From: Coccinella septempunctata
Lineage: Eukaryota > Arthropoda > Insecta > Coleoptera > Coccinellidae
Length of the DNA stretch: 64,000 nucleotides
Reading direction: 5' to 3'
Assembly: GCF_907165205.1 (NCBI RefSeq)
Contig: NC_058193.1
Coordinates: 310,001 to 374,000 of the forward strand
Part shown: piece after piece, positions 9,437 to 21,319 of the stretch
Layout of the letters: each line of letters starts with the position of its first letter
Position numbering within the stretch: the stretch's first letter is position 1
Position numbers and translations under genes: made by a program
The notes under the pieces: generated by a model
The model's input: only the letters and a program-made list of their open reading frames with translations
What the model was told of the DNA's origin: nothing
The model's database searches: none

Positions 9437-12407
9437 CTAACCTTCTTTTTCAACAGAGTCACTTTCTGACTCCAGAAAATCCAATACTTCATTCATGTCA
9501 ACATTCAAAGCCCATTGTATAGGCCATCGTCTGAGCTGCTCCTTGGCTGCTTTCGTCACGATGTTCGTGCCAACCTTCTTAATTTCATAGCGTCCATTAT
9601 CCAGGCAGTTCACCACCTCGTATGGGCCCAGAAACTCATAATCGCTTTTACTAATGTGCATCTGAGAATCACGGTGCATCAGCACAAAGTCACTAGGCGA
9701 GTACTGAACGTTATCTCTTCTTCTCTTATTGACATCGTTCAGATCACGTGTCGAGGACAATTTTTCTGCTACTCGCTGTCTATCCAAATCTCGGTTTCTT
9801 ATTGAAGACAGATCCTTTGACACATTTTTCAATAACGCCTGTATCAATGGTGTCGAACTTTGGGTTCCCAGGAGTAATTGCAGTGGAGTCAAATTAGTTG
9901 ATTTCTGCACAGTTGTGTTAAGAACAAGCTGGATTTTCCATAAACCACTCGGCCATTCTGCCTTTACTCGAGTTTCAATTCCTAATGGTTCTCATATAGC
10001 GTTCCACCTGTCCATTTCCTCTGTGTATGTCTGGCGTAACATAATGATGCTCGATATTCCAATTCTCCAGATACTTTGGAAAAGTTGTATTCTTGAACGA
10101 CGTAGCGGCATCCATTATAACTCGTTTAGGGGTTCCAAATAATGATAACACAGTTTCTAATTTTTCACGAGTTTCTGCGGTGACACTTTTCATTGGCAAC
10201 AAAATGCAATTCCCTACACCATTTTTATGGTAATTGGGGTTATCAACGATAACCAAAATGTGCTTGTAACCGTCAGTAGACACAGGTAATGGTCCTAAAC
10301 AATCCAAATGTAAGGTGTGAAATGGTTCTTTGGGAATCTCTACTGGATGTACAAAACCTTGTAGTGGTCCTGTTCTTATCTTTTTTACTGCACATATTAC
10401 ACAATGCCTAACATAACATTTGATGAAGTGTCTCATTCGTGGAAACCAAAAATTTTCAGCTATCGACTGGTAAGTTTTGTCATCGCCGATATGACACTGC
10501 TCGTCATGGAAGATACAGAGTAACCCTAAGCGACTTTGTCTAGGAACGAACCACTGCAGATTCATTGTTCCATCTGGGTTGTGGTGCTTGTGGTACAACA
10601 CTTGGAAGGTTGCTTCCTTTACGGTACTTTATCTCAAAATCGAAATCTTGAAGGTAAACCCACCAACGGGCTATTCGAGGAATAAAATCCTTTTTAGTAG
10701 CTGTTGCCTTAACGGAATTGCAATCTGTGACTATGGTGAATTTGATCCCAAGCAAATAAGTTCGAAAGTGTTTAAGTGCTTGCACTATTGCCTGAGTTTC
10801 TAACTCGTATGAGTGATACTTCGATTCACTGTCTGTTGTCCTTTTACTGAAGTAAGCTACAACCTTTGGCTGGTTTTCATGTTTTTGTATAAGTATGGCA
10901 CCATATCCAATACTGCTAGCATCGGTGTGCAGCTCTGTGGGTGCTTCTGGAACATAAACAACGAGCAGAGGCCTCGATGTCAGATGATCAATGACATATT
11001 TTCTTGCTTCCTCCTGCTCTTCTCCCCATTGAAAGGAAATTCCTTGTTTCGTCAGGCGAGTTATACATGCCGTTTTACTAGCGAATTCTGGGACAAATTT
11101 CCTGAAATACCCTGCTTGACCCATAAATTGACGAACTTGCTTTACATTTGTTGGAATTGGCGACTTCATTAGCGCTTCGACCTTGGCTTTCCCTGGTCTT
11201 ACACCTTCACCTGATATTTCTCTCCCAAGGTATTCTAAGCTTGGTTGCAGGAAGTGGCATTTTTTTATGTTCAGAGAAAAACCAGCAGAACTAAGTGCTT
11301 CCAGGACGCGTCTTAAGTTGGTAAGACCTTCTTCCGGGGTGGCACTAGGAATGAGAATATCGTCCACATAAACTAATGCAATAGTATCTTTCAAACTTCC
11401 AAGGGCTCGATTGACAGCCTTCTGGAATACAGCCGGTGCATTGGTTAGACCAAAGGGCATACGAAGGTATTCGAAATGACCATCAGATGTCACAAAAGCA
11501 GTCATCGGAATGGATTCTTTATGTATCGGTATTTGGTGGAAACCGGAAGCCATATCCAAAGATGTGAAATAACATCCTTTTCCTAACCTATCCAACTGAT
11601 CCTCAATTAATGGCAATGGAAATCGATCTTTAATATTATAGTAATTCGGTTAAGTTCACTATAGTCGACGCACATTCTGAAGGATTTATCCTTTTTTCTC
11701 ACCAATAGTATTGGACTTGCAAAGGGTGATTCACTAGGACGTATAATGTTGTTCGCCATCAAATCGTTTGTGATTTCACGAACAGCTTCCCTTTCGGTAG
11801 CGGATAGTCGATAAGGATTACGAGCAACTACAGTATCTTCTGATAGGCGTATCTGAAGACTCACATTGTTTACCGCGCCTACTTTATTTCCAGTTGTTAT
11901 CATGCCACTAAAATCTCGTAGAATAATTTGGTACTCAGCAGGTACATCAATCTCAGTTATTTCAGAATCGAAACTCTCCGAAACCTGGTTGATTCCAGGC
12001 AACTCACGACGTACGATGCGCGATCCTTGATGATCCGTAATGGTAACAAGACTCTGATCTTCGAAAATATTACGTCCAATCAAAACATCGTAATCAAGAC
12101 TCTTGGCAGATACAAAAACGTAAGTAACTGGAATATTCACATCAGAGATGTTTGTGAAACCAACAAATTTCTTCGTTGCTTCAATGGTTACATTACTAAG
12201 TCCTTTCAAAATTATATTACATCCTGTTACTTTATTTTGGAATAAATGAGTGTACTTGTCTGAAATAAGGAAAAGGTCAGCCCCAGTATCAATTAAGGCC
12301 CAAAATTGATGATGACCATCGATGAAAATCTTTGTTGAGCCGGCAGGTTTCCCTGTGGAACACAAGTTGATACTACGACTTTTTCGATGGCAGCTTTCGT
12401 AAAACAA
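9437..12407 (-). pseudogene. Pol polyprotein (PR-RT-RNase H-IN) of retrotransposon 1
   Basis: The frame overlaps the end of gag by about 110 bp in the -1 register, as in many gag-pol retrotransposons. Domains in order: aspartic protease (LIDTGADLFLIS near 12290); RT start (SPILLVRKKDKSFRM); RT palm with LVYVDDIL near 11370; RNase H (ELHTDASSIGYG, VTDCNSV); integrase zinc region (CYVRHCVICAVKK); and the DDE core with LHLDCLGPLP, VIMDAATSF and GNGQVERYMR, followed by a C-terminal domain ending EKEG at 9437. It would copy the element's RNA and insert the DNA. Frame breaks near 11620, 10540-10600 (with a deletion after RNase H) and 9910-9975 make this copy inactive, although each catalytic motif is still readable. 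Confidence 0.9.
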
Positions 12408-13237
12408 TTTGAAATATTGTGACCCTTCTTAGCACAAAAACTACAACTCTCGTGATTTTGAGATGTACTAGAAACACCTTGGTCATTAACAGGGAACTTT
12501 TTGTTATCTGATTGAAATTTGTTGTCTTTAACCCGACAATTTGCTTGAACATGTCCCATTTTACCACATTGGTAACACTTCTTAGAAATTTTGAAACTGC
12601 TTCCCTTCTTGTCGGAAAAAGGATATTTTCTTTTTAGAGATGACTCATAACCAATCATTCGTTGCTGTCCATCGTTATATCGTGAAGGTTTGACGAACGA
12701 TGACAAGAAAACTAACAACTCGGAAATAGTGCGACAGTTAGCATTCATTGCGGCATTTCGTATCTCAAGCTCCGAAATTCCATAAACAATCAATTCTACT
12801 CGATCTCCCTCACTCCAGTTAGCGCGTAAATTATTTAATAAAGCTGACTTCTCATGCACATAAGTTTCATAAGTGTTTACACAAGCACTTGAGAATTTAA
12901 CTGCCTCTTCCAACATACGACCAAGATTCCTTTTCGGGGGAAATGCTTCGATGAAATCGATACGGAAAGTAGCCCAATCTCTGTTGTCGGGATTCCAACG
13001 TTCAAACCATCTTTTCGCTTCATTCAATAAAAATCGGCCAATCCTTGCCAAGGTTTGAACATCAGACCACACTACTTCATGCTTAATAGTCTCAACATAA
13101 CTCACCCATATATTCGATTCATTAATTTCGGGTTTGAAATACGGTAAATCTACCTGTTCACCAGATCTCTGCGATTGTAGAACTTTAACTAACTCCGCCA
13201 GTAAGCTTTGAGTCGAATCGCCATCCGATGATGCCAT
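12293..13237 (-). CDS. Gag protein of retrotransposon 1
   Basis: An open frame of 314 codons. I start at the ATG at 13237 (MASSDGDSTQ) because the frame upstream offers only non-ATG codons. The N-terminal and middle parts are a capsid-like domain with WATFRIDFIEAFPP. The C-terminal part is a nucleocapsid with two zinc knuckles, CYQCGKMGHVQANC and CSFCAKKGHNISNC. Gag packages the element RNA in cytoplasmic particles. It is the only undamaged frame of the element and ends within the start of pol, so pol would need a -1 frameshift. I saw no textbook slippery heptamer in the overlap. Confidence 0.85.
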   Translation of the reverse strand: MASSDGDSTQSLLAELVKVLQSQRSGEQVDLPYFKPEINESNIWVSYVETIKHEVVWSDVQTLARIGRFLLNEAKRWFERWNPDNRDWATFRIDFIEAFPPKRNLGRMLEEAVKFSSACVNTYETYVHEKSALLNNLRANWSEGDRVELIVYGISELEIRNAAMNANCRTISELLVFLSSFVKPSRYNDGQQRMIGYESSLKRKYPFSDKKGSSFKISKKCYQCGKMGHVQANCRVKDNKFQSDNKKFPVNDQGVSSTSQNHESCSFCAKKGHNISNCFTKAAIEKVVVSTCVPQGNLPAQQRFSSMVIINFGP

Positions 13238-13432
13238 TTTTTTTTTCACTTGTCTTGTAAACACACAGTCCAGGATAAAATTTCAGGATACGACGTAATA
13301 ACCACTCAGTATTAGTAAATGTCCATAAAAGCTCGAAAGCAGTCTTAGTAATTATCGTTTTTGTACCAATAGAACAACACAAGTCACAAAATAACAGTTC
13401 ACTATGAACGATAGGCACAATCCCACTTCTGA

Positions 13433-13647
13433 TGTTAGAAATGAAACTCAAGAATTCCAAACTTAATTATTTATTTTCGTAAACACAAGAAATATCGAGC
13501 GGCTTGTACATCTGAGCACGAAGGGATCTTCAAATCGAATTGCCTGAGTAGCACAGCTTCAAATCTCGGCTGTCGTTTATGTTTACTCAGCGCTCATCCC
13601 CTTTGACCGGCAGCGGCTCACCATATTCGTGTATTCGATTTCTTACA
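13433..13647 (-). repeat. 5' LTR of retrotransposon 1
   Basis: A 215-bp match to 8117-8331 that should contain the minus-strand promoter of the element. It is followed on the right by ATAT. Differences from the other LTR are few (for example CATTCG against CATCTG, GCTTAT against GCTCAT), which suggests a fairly recent insertion. Confidence 0.93.
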
Positions 13648-14207
13648 ATATTGTATAATTTATATACAGTAAGTTATAAGTACCTACAAGTATAAGCATA
13701 TTAATATATAGTAGCTGTGCCTGCTATTCTATCCGAATGAAAATCTCTGTTTCGGTCAATGTTTCGTTCAGGTTCTACTAAACAACTTTCTATATATTTT
13801 GTCAAATGATGTGTGTAGCACTATGACATCACACAGGGGCTTACTGCTCCCGTCAGGAATTGAATATTCAAGGGGCTGTAAAATCCAAACTGCCAGGTCG
13901 TTTTCATCGAAACGAAAGCTAATGTGTTTATTCACATATAGGCTATACTTTGACGAAGTTTCAATCTATTTTGCGAACCTATGAGCATTCTCCATTAATT
14001 CTATCGGAATGTCACTGGATAGTACTCAGTAGCGCTTGCCAGTATTGAATAAGAGTTCATCAATTCCGAACGTTCTCCATCGGAGAAGAAGCCTATGTTG
14101 CTCTGACGAGCTTGAATGAGACCGAAACCATGGTCAGCATCTGCTTTTCTTCGACTGAGCGTACTCCATTTAGGGCCCTGTTCAACTGATACCATCCCAG
14201 TATAAGG
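13648..14207. other. No recognised gene
   Basis: AT-rich on the left. A GC-richer block at 14030-14190 carries a minus-strand open stretch without recognised similarity and probably belongs to an older repeat interrupted by the Penelope fragment. Confidence 0.35.
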
Positions 14208-14510
14208 TTCACTATAGAAGATGAAATTGAAAACAAGATTCCTTTCTTAGACTTTTTAATAACCAGAGAAGAGAACAATTTGACAACCTTTTGGTACACA
14301 AAAACTATAAGTTCCAACAGGATTATAAACTACTAGAGCAACCATAGTAACACCCAAAAAGTCAACACTGCAATTAATCTGATGTATAGAGCATTGTCCT
14401 TAAGTGACAACAAATTTAGAGACGAGATTACACAGTAGGTTTGCAAAATTTTAAGGGAAAACGACTACCCAAAATATATCATTAAATGTGTTGTAAATAA
14501 GTCCAAATAA
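14208..14510 (+). pseudogene. Penelope-like element RT C-terminal fragment
   Basis: The plus strand reads FTIEDEIENKIPFLDFLITR, then NYYSSNHSNTQKVNTAIN and later ILRENDYP. This matches the order seen in the connector after the reverse transcriptase of Penelope-like elements (IPFLD, a Ser-Asn-His block, then RxxYP). The same arrangement is found in the better preserved Penelope at 41908-42759 (INFLDMTIIRENN). A TAG near 14436 interrupts it; neither the polymerase core nor the GIY-YIG end is present here. Confidence 0.65.
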
Positions 14511-14559
14511 AAAGTAATATGTACGAGAAACACAGCATAAAAACAAGAGTTATTCAGCA

Positions 14560-15030
14560 GTGCCGGAGAGAGTGACAAGATCGAGGGAGGTTTTCAGTAT
14601 ACCTTTTAGGAGGGTTAATGTCACTCAGAATTCTCCTTTTTGTAGATTGGTCACCTGTTACAACACTCTGACACCTAGGGTTGATTTGTTCAATTCCACC
14701 TCAAATGTTTTCAAGAGGGAGCCGAAGCGTGAACTCCTTCACTAGGGTAATGTGGGATCGGTGGGTTTCGTTTGGGGTTCAACTGTGTATGTGGTTTCTT
14801 TCTCGTAAATTTATTTTTGTTGCTATTGTTAAGCCGGAAGTTTGTCCATTGGACACATATGGGTATTGTTTGAATTTTCTGTTTGAGACATGTTTATTTT
14901 TAATTGGGAAATTAAGAAATTAAGTATGATGTATGAGTGTATTTTTTTTTTTTGAATTTCAATTCAGTTGGTGCTATTGTGGATTCATTATCTGTTTGTA
15001 CCTTTTCTTGAATAAAATAAATAAGCAATA
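14560..15030 (+). pseudogene. LINE ORF2 C-terminus and 3' UTR
   Basis: A frame from 14560 to 14745 reads VFSIPFRRVNVTQNSPFCRL and ends NVFKREPKRELLH before a stop. This resembles the last ~60 residues of jockey/R1-like LINE polymerases (a basic strand, an aromatic A/C-W-x-x-L block, then FKxxLKxxLL). The following ~280 bp have no coding frame and end in an A-rich AATAAAATAAATAA stretch, a plausible 3' tail. Upstream ORF2 is missing, as expected for 5' truncation. Confidence 0.5.
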
Positions 15031-15227
15031 ATGATGACAGAAGACAGAAGCTCCACGAACCTCTGTTCGGGTTTTATCTCATTATCTCAAGTGGCTGGAG
15101 TATCTGTTGGCATATTTTATGCCACACGATTTTGAATGACATCAGTTTGTTTCCATGAAGATTGACATGTTATCAAAAAATTGAAAAGATTGATTATCTT
15201 GTATGCATCAGTCAATGACAAAAAGTG

Positions 15228-15429
15228 TGAAGTGTCTTTTAGCAGTTTTTAGTTTACGTGCCGGATTAGTACAGGAAAGAAAGTAACTTAAAGCAGATAC
15301 ATTAATATTCTTTCGCATATGTACATTGACTAGTGCAGAGTTGAAAACCGGATTATGATTTTCCCTATAGTAAATTATATTTAGGGAGGGGAGATGCGCA
15401 AAGATATTTTCTATATTAAATATATTACA
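15228..15429 (-). repeat. 3' LTR of retrotransposon 2
   Basis: 202 bp, matching 23616-23819 with small indels and substitutions (for example ACAGGAAAG against ACAGAGGAAAG). Followed inside the element by the pyrimidine run TTCTTCCCCCTTT, which is the polypurine tract on the transcribed strand. Confidence 0.92.
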
Positions 15430-16079
15430 TTCTTCCCCCTTTACAATTAACAATAATAATTTTTCATAAGGTAAGTTAACATATTATACATTTCAAACTT
15501 GATAATTTTACATACCTATACCTACTAAATATAACAAATTTAAATGTACAATTCAGATATCATGGAACAAAACGTGTTGGAGGTTCAACAATTCTTTTTG
15601 GTCTATTTGAATGAACAATAGGTGGATCTACTTCTGCATTATCCCTATTTACATCTGTTTCTGAGCTTGAATTAAGAATTGTTTCATTATTTATTAATCA
15701 CATTTTCTACTGGATAATTAATGTCATTAAATGTCTTTATAATTTGATTCGAATGTCTTCCATATTCTATCCAAACTGAAAATTTTGACTAGAAATGTTA
15801 CTTTGACAACTTTCTTGACTATTTGGCCTTTTATCCAATTAACAGAATTTGGATCTCTATAATCTTTAACTATGACATGACAACATCATTCACCTCGAAA
15901 TTAACTTTATTTTTACCCTTAAAATTTGGCTTCTGTACTTGTTGATTATGTCTTACCCTATTTTCTATAGACTCACAGGGTGACTTATGTAGTAAAGCAT
16001 CAAATCTGGTTCTTATATTTCTGCCAAACGTAAGTTGAGATGGGCTAACACCAGTACTAGAGTGCTAATAAAAACAGCG

Positions 16080-16690
16080 AAAGAATTGTGTTAGTTAGTG
16101 TCCACAGGAGTGCCTTCCGAAAAAGACCTCTTGAGGCAATTTTTAATAGTCTTAACAGAAATTTCCGCAGCACCATTCGATTGAGGATGAAAAGGTGGAC
16201 TAGTTACATGAGAAATATTATTATTATATTTTTCAGAAAATTTTGAAAATCTGCGGAAGTGAAACAAGAAGCGTTATCATCGGAAACGATTGTTTCAGGC
16301 AAACCAAACCTGGCAAACGATTGTCTTAAAAATTTATCTGTCATCTGGGTACTCGTAGATGCAGGTTCAAATATTTCAAGCCATTTAGAATGAGCATCCA
16401 AAACAATCAGATAATGTTTATTTTCAATAGGCCCTAAAAATCAATATGCAGTCTTTGCCACACTTCTGTAGGCCATTTCCATCCTGCCAAGGGGACTTTG
16501 GGAGGATTGTTAGAATTACTTGAACAGCCAATACATTTCTTAACCAAACGTTCAATATCTTTATCTAGGCTAGGCCACCAAAAATGAGATCTGGCAATAC
16601 TTTTCATTTTTACAATACCCAAATGACTCAGATGTAAATTCCCAAGAAAATCTTGACGTTATTTAGTGAGAACCACAATCCGATGGTTCC
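16080..16690 (-). pseudogene. Integrase of retrotransposon 2 (broken)
   Basis: Minus-strand frames give HFWWPSLDKDIERLVKKC and CIGCSSN (zinc-binding end), RLHIDF (first Asp), LDAHSKWLEIF, then ETIVSDDNASCF (second Asp). After a break they give SPPFHPQSNGAAEISVKTIK with the Glu of the triad. The DDE set is therefore readable, but two frame breaks, near 16420 and 16230, separate the pieces. The gypsy-type order and the HPQSNGAAE box agree with the neighbouring RT. The 3' part towards 15430 is too decayed to read. Confidence 0.82.
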
Positions 16691-17030
16691 AAAACAAACA
16701 ATTATTATGAGATATGGCAAGTTCAGATCGTCTTGAAAAATAGGGTCGGATACTTGGGTCATTTACATACTTTGGCCAACCCTTGATCATTAAATCCTCA
16801 ATTCTACTCAATTCAACATCTTTGAGTGTTTCCTTTTGAACCTCCTCAAAATTTACCGGAAAAAGATCACTTTTTGCTCAGAAATTACAATAAGGTAAAT
16901 CAACATCATTCTGAAAAGTGTCTTGTGTTGAAGTTTCAGGCAACATTCTAGACAGGGCATCTGCGTTATTTTCTGTAGATTTGACGTATTCAATTTCATA
17001 ATCGTAGTTCGAAAGAATGACTGCCCAACG

Positions 17031-18318
17031 TCAAAGCCTGTTTGCCGAAAATTGAGGAATGGATTTTTTATTTACAAAAATTGCCATCAAAGGCTTATTA
17101 TCTGTTACCAAGGTAAATCTTTTTGCGTACAAATATTGGTGAAATTTTATTACTCCAAAAATTATAGCAAGGCCCTCGCGTTCTATTTGAGAGTAATTTT
17201 TTTCAGCCCTGGTTAACGACTTTGAAGCATAAGCAATAGGTCTTTCAGCTCCGGAAGGATAAGTATGACTCAATATTGCCCCAATACCGTGAGGACTAGC
17301 ATCTATAGTTAATTTAATTTCTAAGTTTGGATCGAAATGGACCAAGACTTCTGTTGATTTCAACAGATATTTAATGTTTTGAAAAGATTTTTTGCGACTT
17401 TCTGTCCATTCCCACTTTGCATCTTCTTTAAATAATTGATGCAAGGGATAAAGAACAGTAGACAGGTTTTTAACAAATTTACCATAGTAGTTAACCATGC
17501 CTAAAAAAGATTTCAGCTCACTAACATTCTTAGGTTCAACGAAATTTTCAATTGCCAAAGTTTTAGATTCACTTGTATGTAAACCTTCTCTATCTATTAT
17601 ATAACCCAAATATTCAACACTATTTTGAAAAAAATTTACATTTCGATAAGGCCAGAATTCTTTCATATTTTCAAAACTTCTCTTAATCTACTTGAATGTT
17701 CGATTTCATCTTTACCCGTGACTAGAATATCATCCAGGAATACTACTACTCCTTCCAAACCACTTAGTAAAGATTCCATCAATTTTCTAAATTTGGAAGG
17801 TGCTGAGGAAATTCCGTAAGTCAGTCTATTATATTTGAACAATCCCTTATGTGTTACAATCGTGGTAAGTTCTTTCGATTCTTCATCTAGGCAGATTTGT
17901 TGATATGCATCAGAGAGGTCCATCTTCGAAAACTGAGATCCTCCTTGTAGACGTCTAAACAAATCCTCAATGCGTGGAAGGGGGTATTGGTCGACTTCAA
18001 TACAAGGGTTAATGGTAACCTTGTAGTCGCCACATAGCCTCAAAGACCCATTTTTCTTTAACACAGGTACTACTGGAGTCCCCCATCTACAATAATCCAC
18101 TGGAGAGATGATGCCTAGAGAAAGCAGACGATTATTTCAGTTTCAACAAGTTCTTGTAGAGCATATGGAATAGGACGAGCTCTAAAAAATTCAGGCGTAA
18201 CTGAAGTGTCTTTTAATTTTAGATTGATATTGCCTTTATTAAATTTTCCTAAACCTTCAGAAAAAACTTCATGAAATTCGGCAATTAAACTTCTTCTTCT
18301 TGCTTCCAACATCTTCAT
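17031..18318 (-). pseudogene. RT and RNase H of retrotransposon 2 (broken)
   Basis: A chain of minus-strand frames reads EFHEVFSEGLGKF and RARPIPYALQ (thumb of the linker). It continues with WGTPVVPVLKKNGSLRLCGD, SKMDLSDAYQQI and VVFLDDILVTG (RT active site with FLDD in place of YxDD), then the connection EYLGYIIDREGLH and RNase H (LTIDASPHGIGAIL, LVTDNKPL). Breaks occur near 18110 and 17665. The FLDD variant is common in this branch of Ty3/gypsy. The protein would make and process element DNA; this copy cannot. Confidence 0.88.
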
Positions 18319-18458
18319 TGATAAATTGTAAACCAGAAAAACCCATATTATACATATTCATGAAATCTCTACCCAAAATTGGTGCACCACCGTCTTTCAT
18401 AATGTAAAAATTTATACTATTTACAACATTTTTATACTTTACATTTAATGGTAATATG
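18269..18458 (-). pseudogene. Distal protease part of retrotransposon 2
   Basis: Reads LPLNVKYKNVVNSINFYI and GGAPILGRDFMN, the end of a retroviral-type aspartic protease. Its beginning lies beyond the hAT at 22418-22810; the codons on either side of the hAT join in frame through the hAT's 8-bp target. Confidence 0.8.
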
Positions 18459-18578
18459 CCTAAAGCCTTTAGGCATATTACCCAGGATTTCAGCAAGAGG
18501 GGGGCAGCTCATACCTGAGAAGATGGTCGGTCGGGTATATTGAAACAAAAAATCATCAAAATTGACTAGATATATATA

Positions 18579-19589
18579 TTAATTTAACAGTAATCTTCTC
18601 GGATTTGCCGAAAACTTGTCTATGATGGTCTTTTCAATAAACTCACTGTTTTCTTTTAAATAATTGCGATGTACGCTCATCAGACATAAACCTGTAAGCC
18701 TTTCTTCACCCATGGTGCTTCTAAGCCACGTTTTAACCCTTCGCAGCGTACTGAAGGACCGTTCTACGGTCGCCGTGGTGCATGGGATAGTGCTTAAAAT
18801 AATCAATGCCTTTCTGACAGCAGGGTAAAAAATGTTGGCTTCGTTGAACAGATCAACTACTTCTATGTCCCTTAATTGATCATCTGTTAAAGCCTTCTTC
18901 ACCCATAAATTATGCCAAAGGTTCAGTTCTCCGGTGATATTCAGGTTATAAAATTCTTGGAATGATTCTGCGTTCTTGTGTAAGTCTGTAATGCTGGTTT
19001 TGGTCATATACAAGGGATGTAGCTTACTTAAAGCAAACGCCGGAGTATTTTCTTGGGAGAATCGAATATTCAACGATGAAATGAGTGAATCAATGTATGG
19101 TATTATCAGGGAACGCCGCCAATATTCGTTATCATTGTCTGATGGCGGATTACTTCTATGTGTTTGCTTGTGAGCAAGACGTGGAATCGAAATTTCTATG
19201 TTCAAATCCATTGCAACAGCTCGGGCTCTTTGAAGCATTTCATCACTCATTCTATTAGGAAACTCGCGGTCATTTCTGAGAATGTCCTTGATATTTTTGA
19301 TGTGTTCCCCCAGCGAGATCATGTCGATCGATTTGGCTTGCAGTGCGTTAACTACTGGTTCTAAAACTGCTGAATATTTGGCTATTGTTTGTAGAGCAAT
19401 AATAAACACTGCTTTTGTAACGGCTGAATGCAACTGATATGCAGATTTTCTGGTGGCATAATTTCCCTCTACGGATAACGTTTCTAGAGATTTCACAAGC
19501 TCTGGGAAATGTTGAGAAAACTTTCTGATTGATTTATATTTTTCGGACCATCTCGTCCCCAGAACGTAGGATAATTTTTATTCCTGTTG
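18579..19589 (-). pseudogene. hAT transposase, C-terminal half
   Basis: The frame runs from the pogo insertion (about 19589) to a stop at 18579, roughly 335 residues without internal stops. It reads YVLGTRWSEKYKSIRKFSQH at its start. It has a helical middle and ends with the hAT dimerisation domain (IPCTTATVERSFSTLRRVKT, then LTGLCLMSVHR). Related insect and vertebrate proteins are annotated as ZMYM/52-kDa repressor-like hATs. The N-terminal zinc finger and first catalytic Asp are absent; they should lie right of the pogo at 21320-22416 but I see no such coding there. The element was therefore probably already shortened before the pogo landed. Confidence 0.85.
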
Positions 19590-19591
19590 TA

Positions 19592-21319
19592 GGGGAAGGT
19601 GTCCTAAAATGACATACTTTTTATTTGAAACTTGTTTTTGCAGGTATCATTCAAAATATCAGGTTCAAAAAAAAGTTACGCGTTCCTTCGAATAAACTTT
19701 ATTAATATTCCAAACGAAGACATCTGAACTCTATTGAAAACCAAAAAAAATAAGTTTTTCAAAAACCTTACACTGTGTCATTTTACCAACATGTATAATG
19801 TAAAATGACACAGTCATGGGGTATAAAATGGCATATTCCCTAAACAAATAGTAAAAACAATCAAAAGCCACAAAACAAGAAATTAGTCTAGACAAATGTC
19901 ACAAATGAACTTTTTTATCTTCGGAAATACGCCGGCGCATTCACAATGTGCCCACTTCTTGCACTTCATGCAACTAATCCAAGGTTCCCTGGAACGAGAA
20001 TTTCCAAACAAATCATTGCAGTAAAGACAAGCTACCTCATCCTCATCATCCTCAACCCCAAATGGATTTTCTTCATCATTTTCTATCTGCGTAGTGGAAT
20101 TTGATGGCGTACCGAAAACGTTCTTTTTGCATTGAAGAACATTTCCTGGTCTCTTCTTCTTTTCTTTCTGCTTAAGTTCTTCCAAATTAGGAGTCGCTGT
20201 TAAAACACCGGTTATAGTCTGGCTTGTCTTTCTTTTTCTAGTTCCACTTGCTGTAGGCACTGGTGAAATTTCCTGCAGAGTAATTTTGTTTTTCAAAAGT
20301 GATTTTTGATTTTTATTGTTATCTCTCTGGTAATCTCTGGCCTCATTTTCTTTATTGTTAGTTCCGTCTTGTTCTTATTGCTCTGTATCTTCCATAACAC
20401 CGCTTTGTTCTATTTCATAGCTGATTGACTCTGTTTGACAAGTTTCTCCTTCTGTACTGCTTGGTTCCAATAACCTATCTGTGGTTTCAGCCGGCTCAAA
20501 TAACTCGTCTGGAAAAATATTTGGGTTAAATGGGTAAATGCCAGTGGCCAACAATCCGCTTGTGGCATTTTTTATTGTTGCTGCTTTTCCGTAAGCAGAA
20601 GAAAACAGTTCACTGATTTGATTTTGCGTGATTATTCGTCCTGGATGGTTCTTTAACCAAACTGCACATTCCTGATTATAAAATGTCTTCAAAGGACCAT
20701 AAAAGCAGACATCGAGCGGCTGCATACGATGTGTGCAATGGGCAGGAAAACATAAAATAACTATTCCATTTTTTTTGGCATATTCCAATGCTTTCAGGGA
20801 TTTGTGGCTAGTGTGTCCATCCAGAAGTAATAAAACTTTTGATTCACTTGATGCCTTGACAAATTTCTGAAAATGCTCCAACCACAAAATGAAAGTATCA
20901 CTCGTCATCCATCCAGTTTCGTGGAATAATCCCAAGGACCCTGGAGGCAAAGCATCTAGAAGTTCCTCCTTTCTATTTTTCCTAGGGAAGATCAGAGCTC
21001 TGGTCTCTCTTGTAACCGAATTATTTTATCTGGATATTTAACGACTACCTGCCAGAGAAATTTCTCCCTCAAACAAACACAATTTGGCAGTAAGAACAAA
21101 CTTGTAGCAGACGACTATAAAAATTTCTACACCCGTAAAAAATATTTTTTGAGGTTAACTTTAACTTATCACAGCCGCACATCAAATGGGTTGGAAACAT
21201 GACATTCGGTTACTTTTGTATACATAAAACCACTACTATTCGCCAGATAGAGCTAGCAGTTCCGAAATAAATAGCACTATGTCATTTTACACGGTATGTC
21301 ATTTTAGGACACTCTCCCC
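19592..21319 (-). mobile_element. pogo-like element nested in the hAT
   Basis: Ends of about 26 bp (GGGGAAGGTGTCCTAAAATG at left; GGGGAGAGTGTCCTAAAATG read inward from the right) are flanked by TA at 19590-19591 and 21320-21321, the Tc1/mariner/pogo signature. Subterminal copies of AAAATGACA recur at both ends, for example near 19806 and 21283. The length of 1,728 bp is shorter than autonomous relatives, and the transposase lacks its N-terminal part. Confidence 0.9.
19883..21040 (-). pseudogene. pogo-type DDE_1 transposase with C-terminal PHD finger
   Basis: The minus-strand frame contains PRKNRKEELLDALPPGSLGL, VLLLLDGHTSHKS (second catalytic Asp) and CTHRMQPLDVCFYGPLK (third acidic site), the core of CENP-B/jerky-like DDE_1 transposases. 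After an acidic tail the same frame continues past a single TAA at 20375 into a basic linker. It ends with a PHD-like finger (ACLYCNDLF, WISCMKCKKWAHCECAG, FICDICLD) stopping at 19883. The helix-turn-helix and first Asp are missing, so the protein is inactive. Confidence 0.85.

Larger units (their letters stand above)
8117..13647 (-). mobile_element. Ty3/gypsy LTR retrotransposon 1, full length, decayed pol
   Basis: The element is 5,531 bp, transcribed from the minus strand, with 215-bp LTRs (TG...CA as read on plus) differing at only a few sites. ATAT duplications lie at 8113-8116 and 13648-13651. Inside the 5' LTR (right side) the minus strand reads TCAGAAGTGGGAT, a likely primer-binding region. 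Before the 3' LTR it reads GTCAGGAAGGCCG, a likely polypurine tract. Order gag, protease, RT, RNase H, integrase. There is no envelope frame between integrase and the 3' LTR; that space holds a minisatellite. Confidence 0.93.

Noticed and set aside
12293..12407. Programmed -1 frameshift site between gag and pol of retrotransposon 1
   Set aside because: The overlap and register fit, but I could not find a canonical X-XXY-YYZ heptamer, so no site is annotated.
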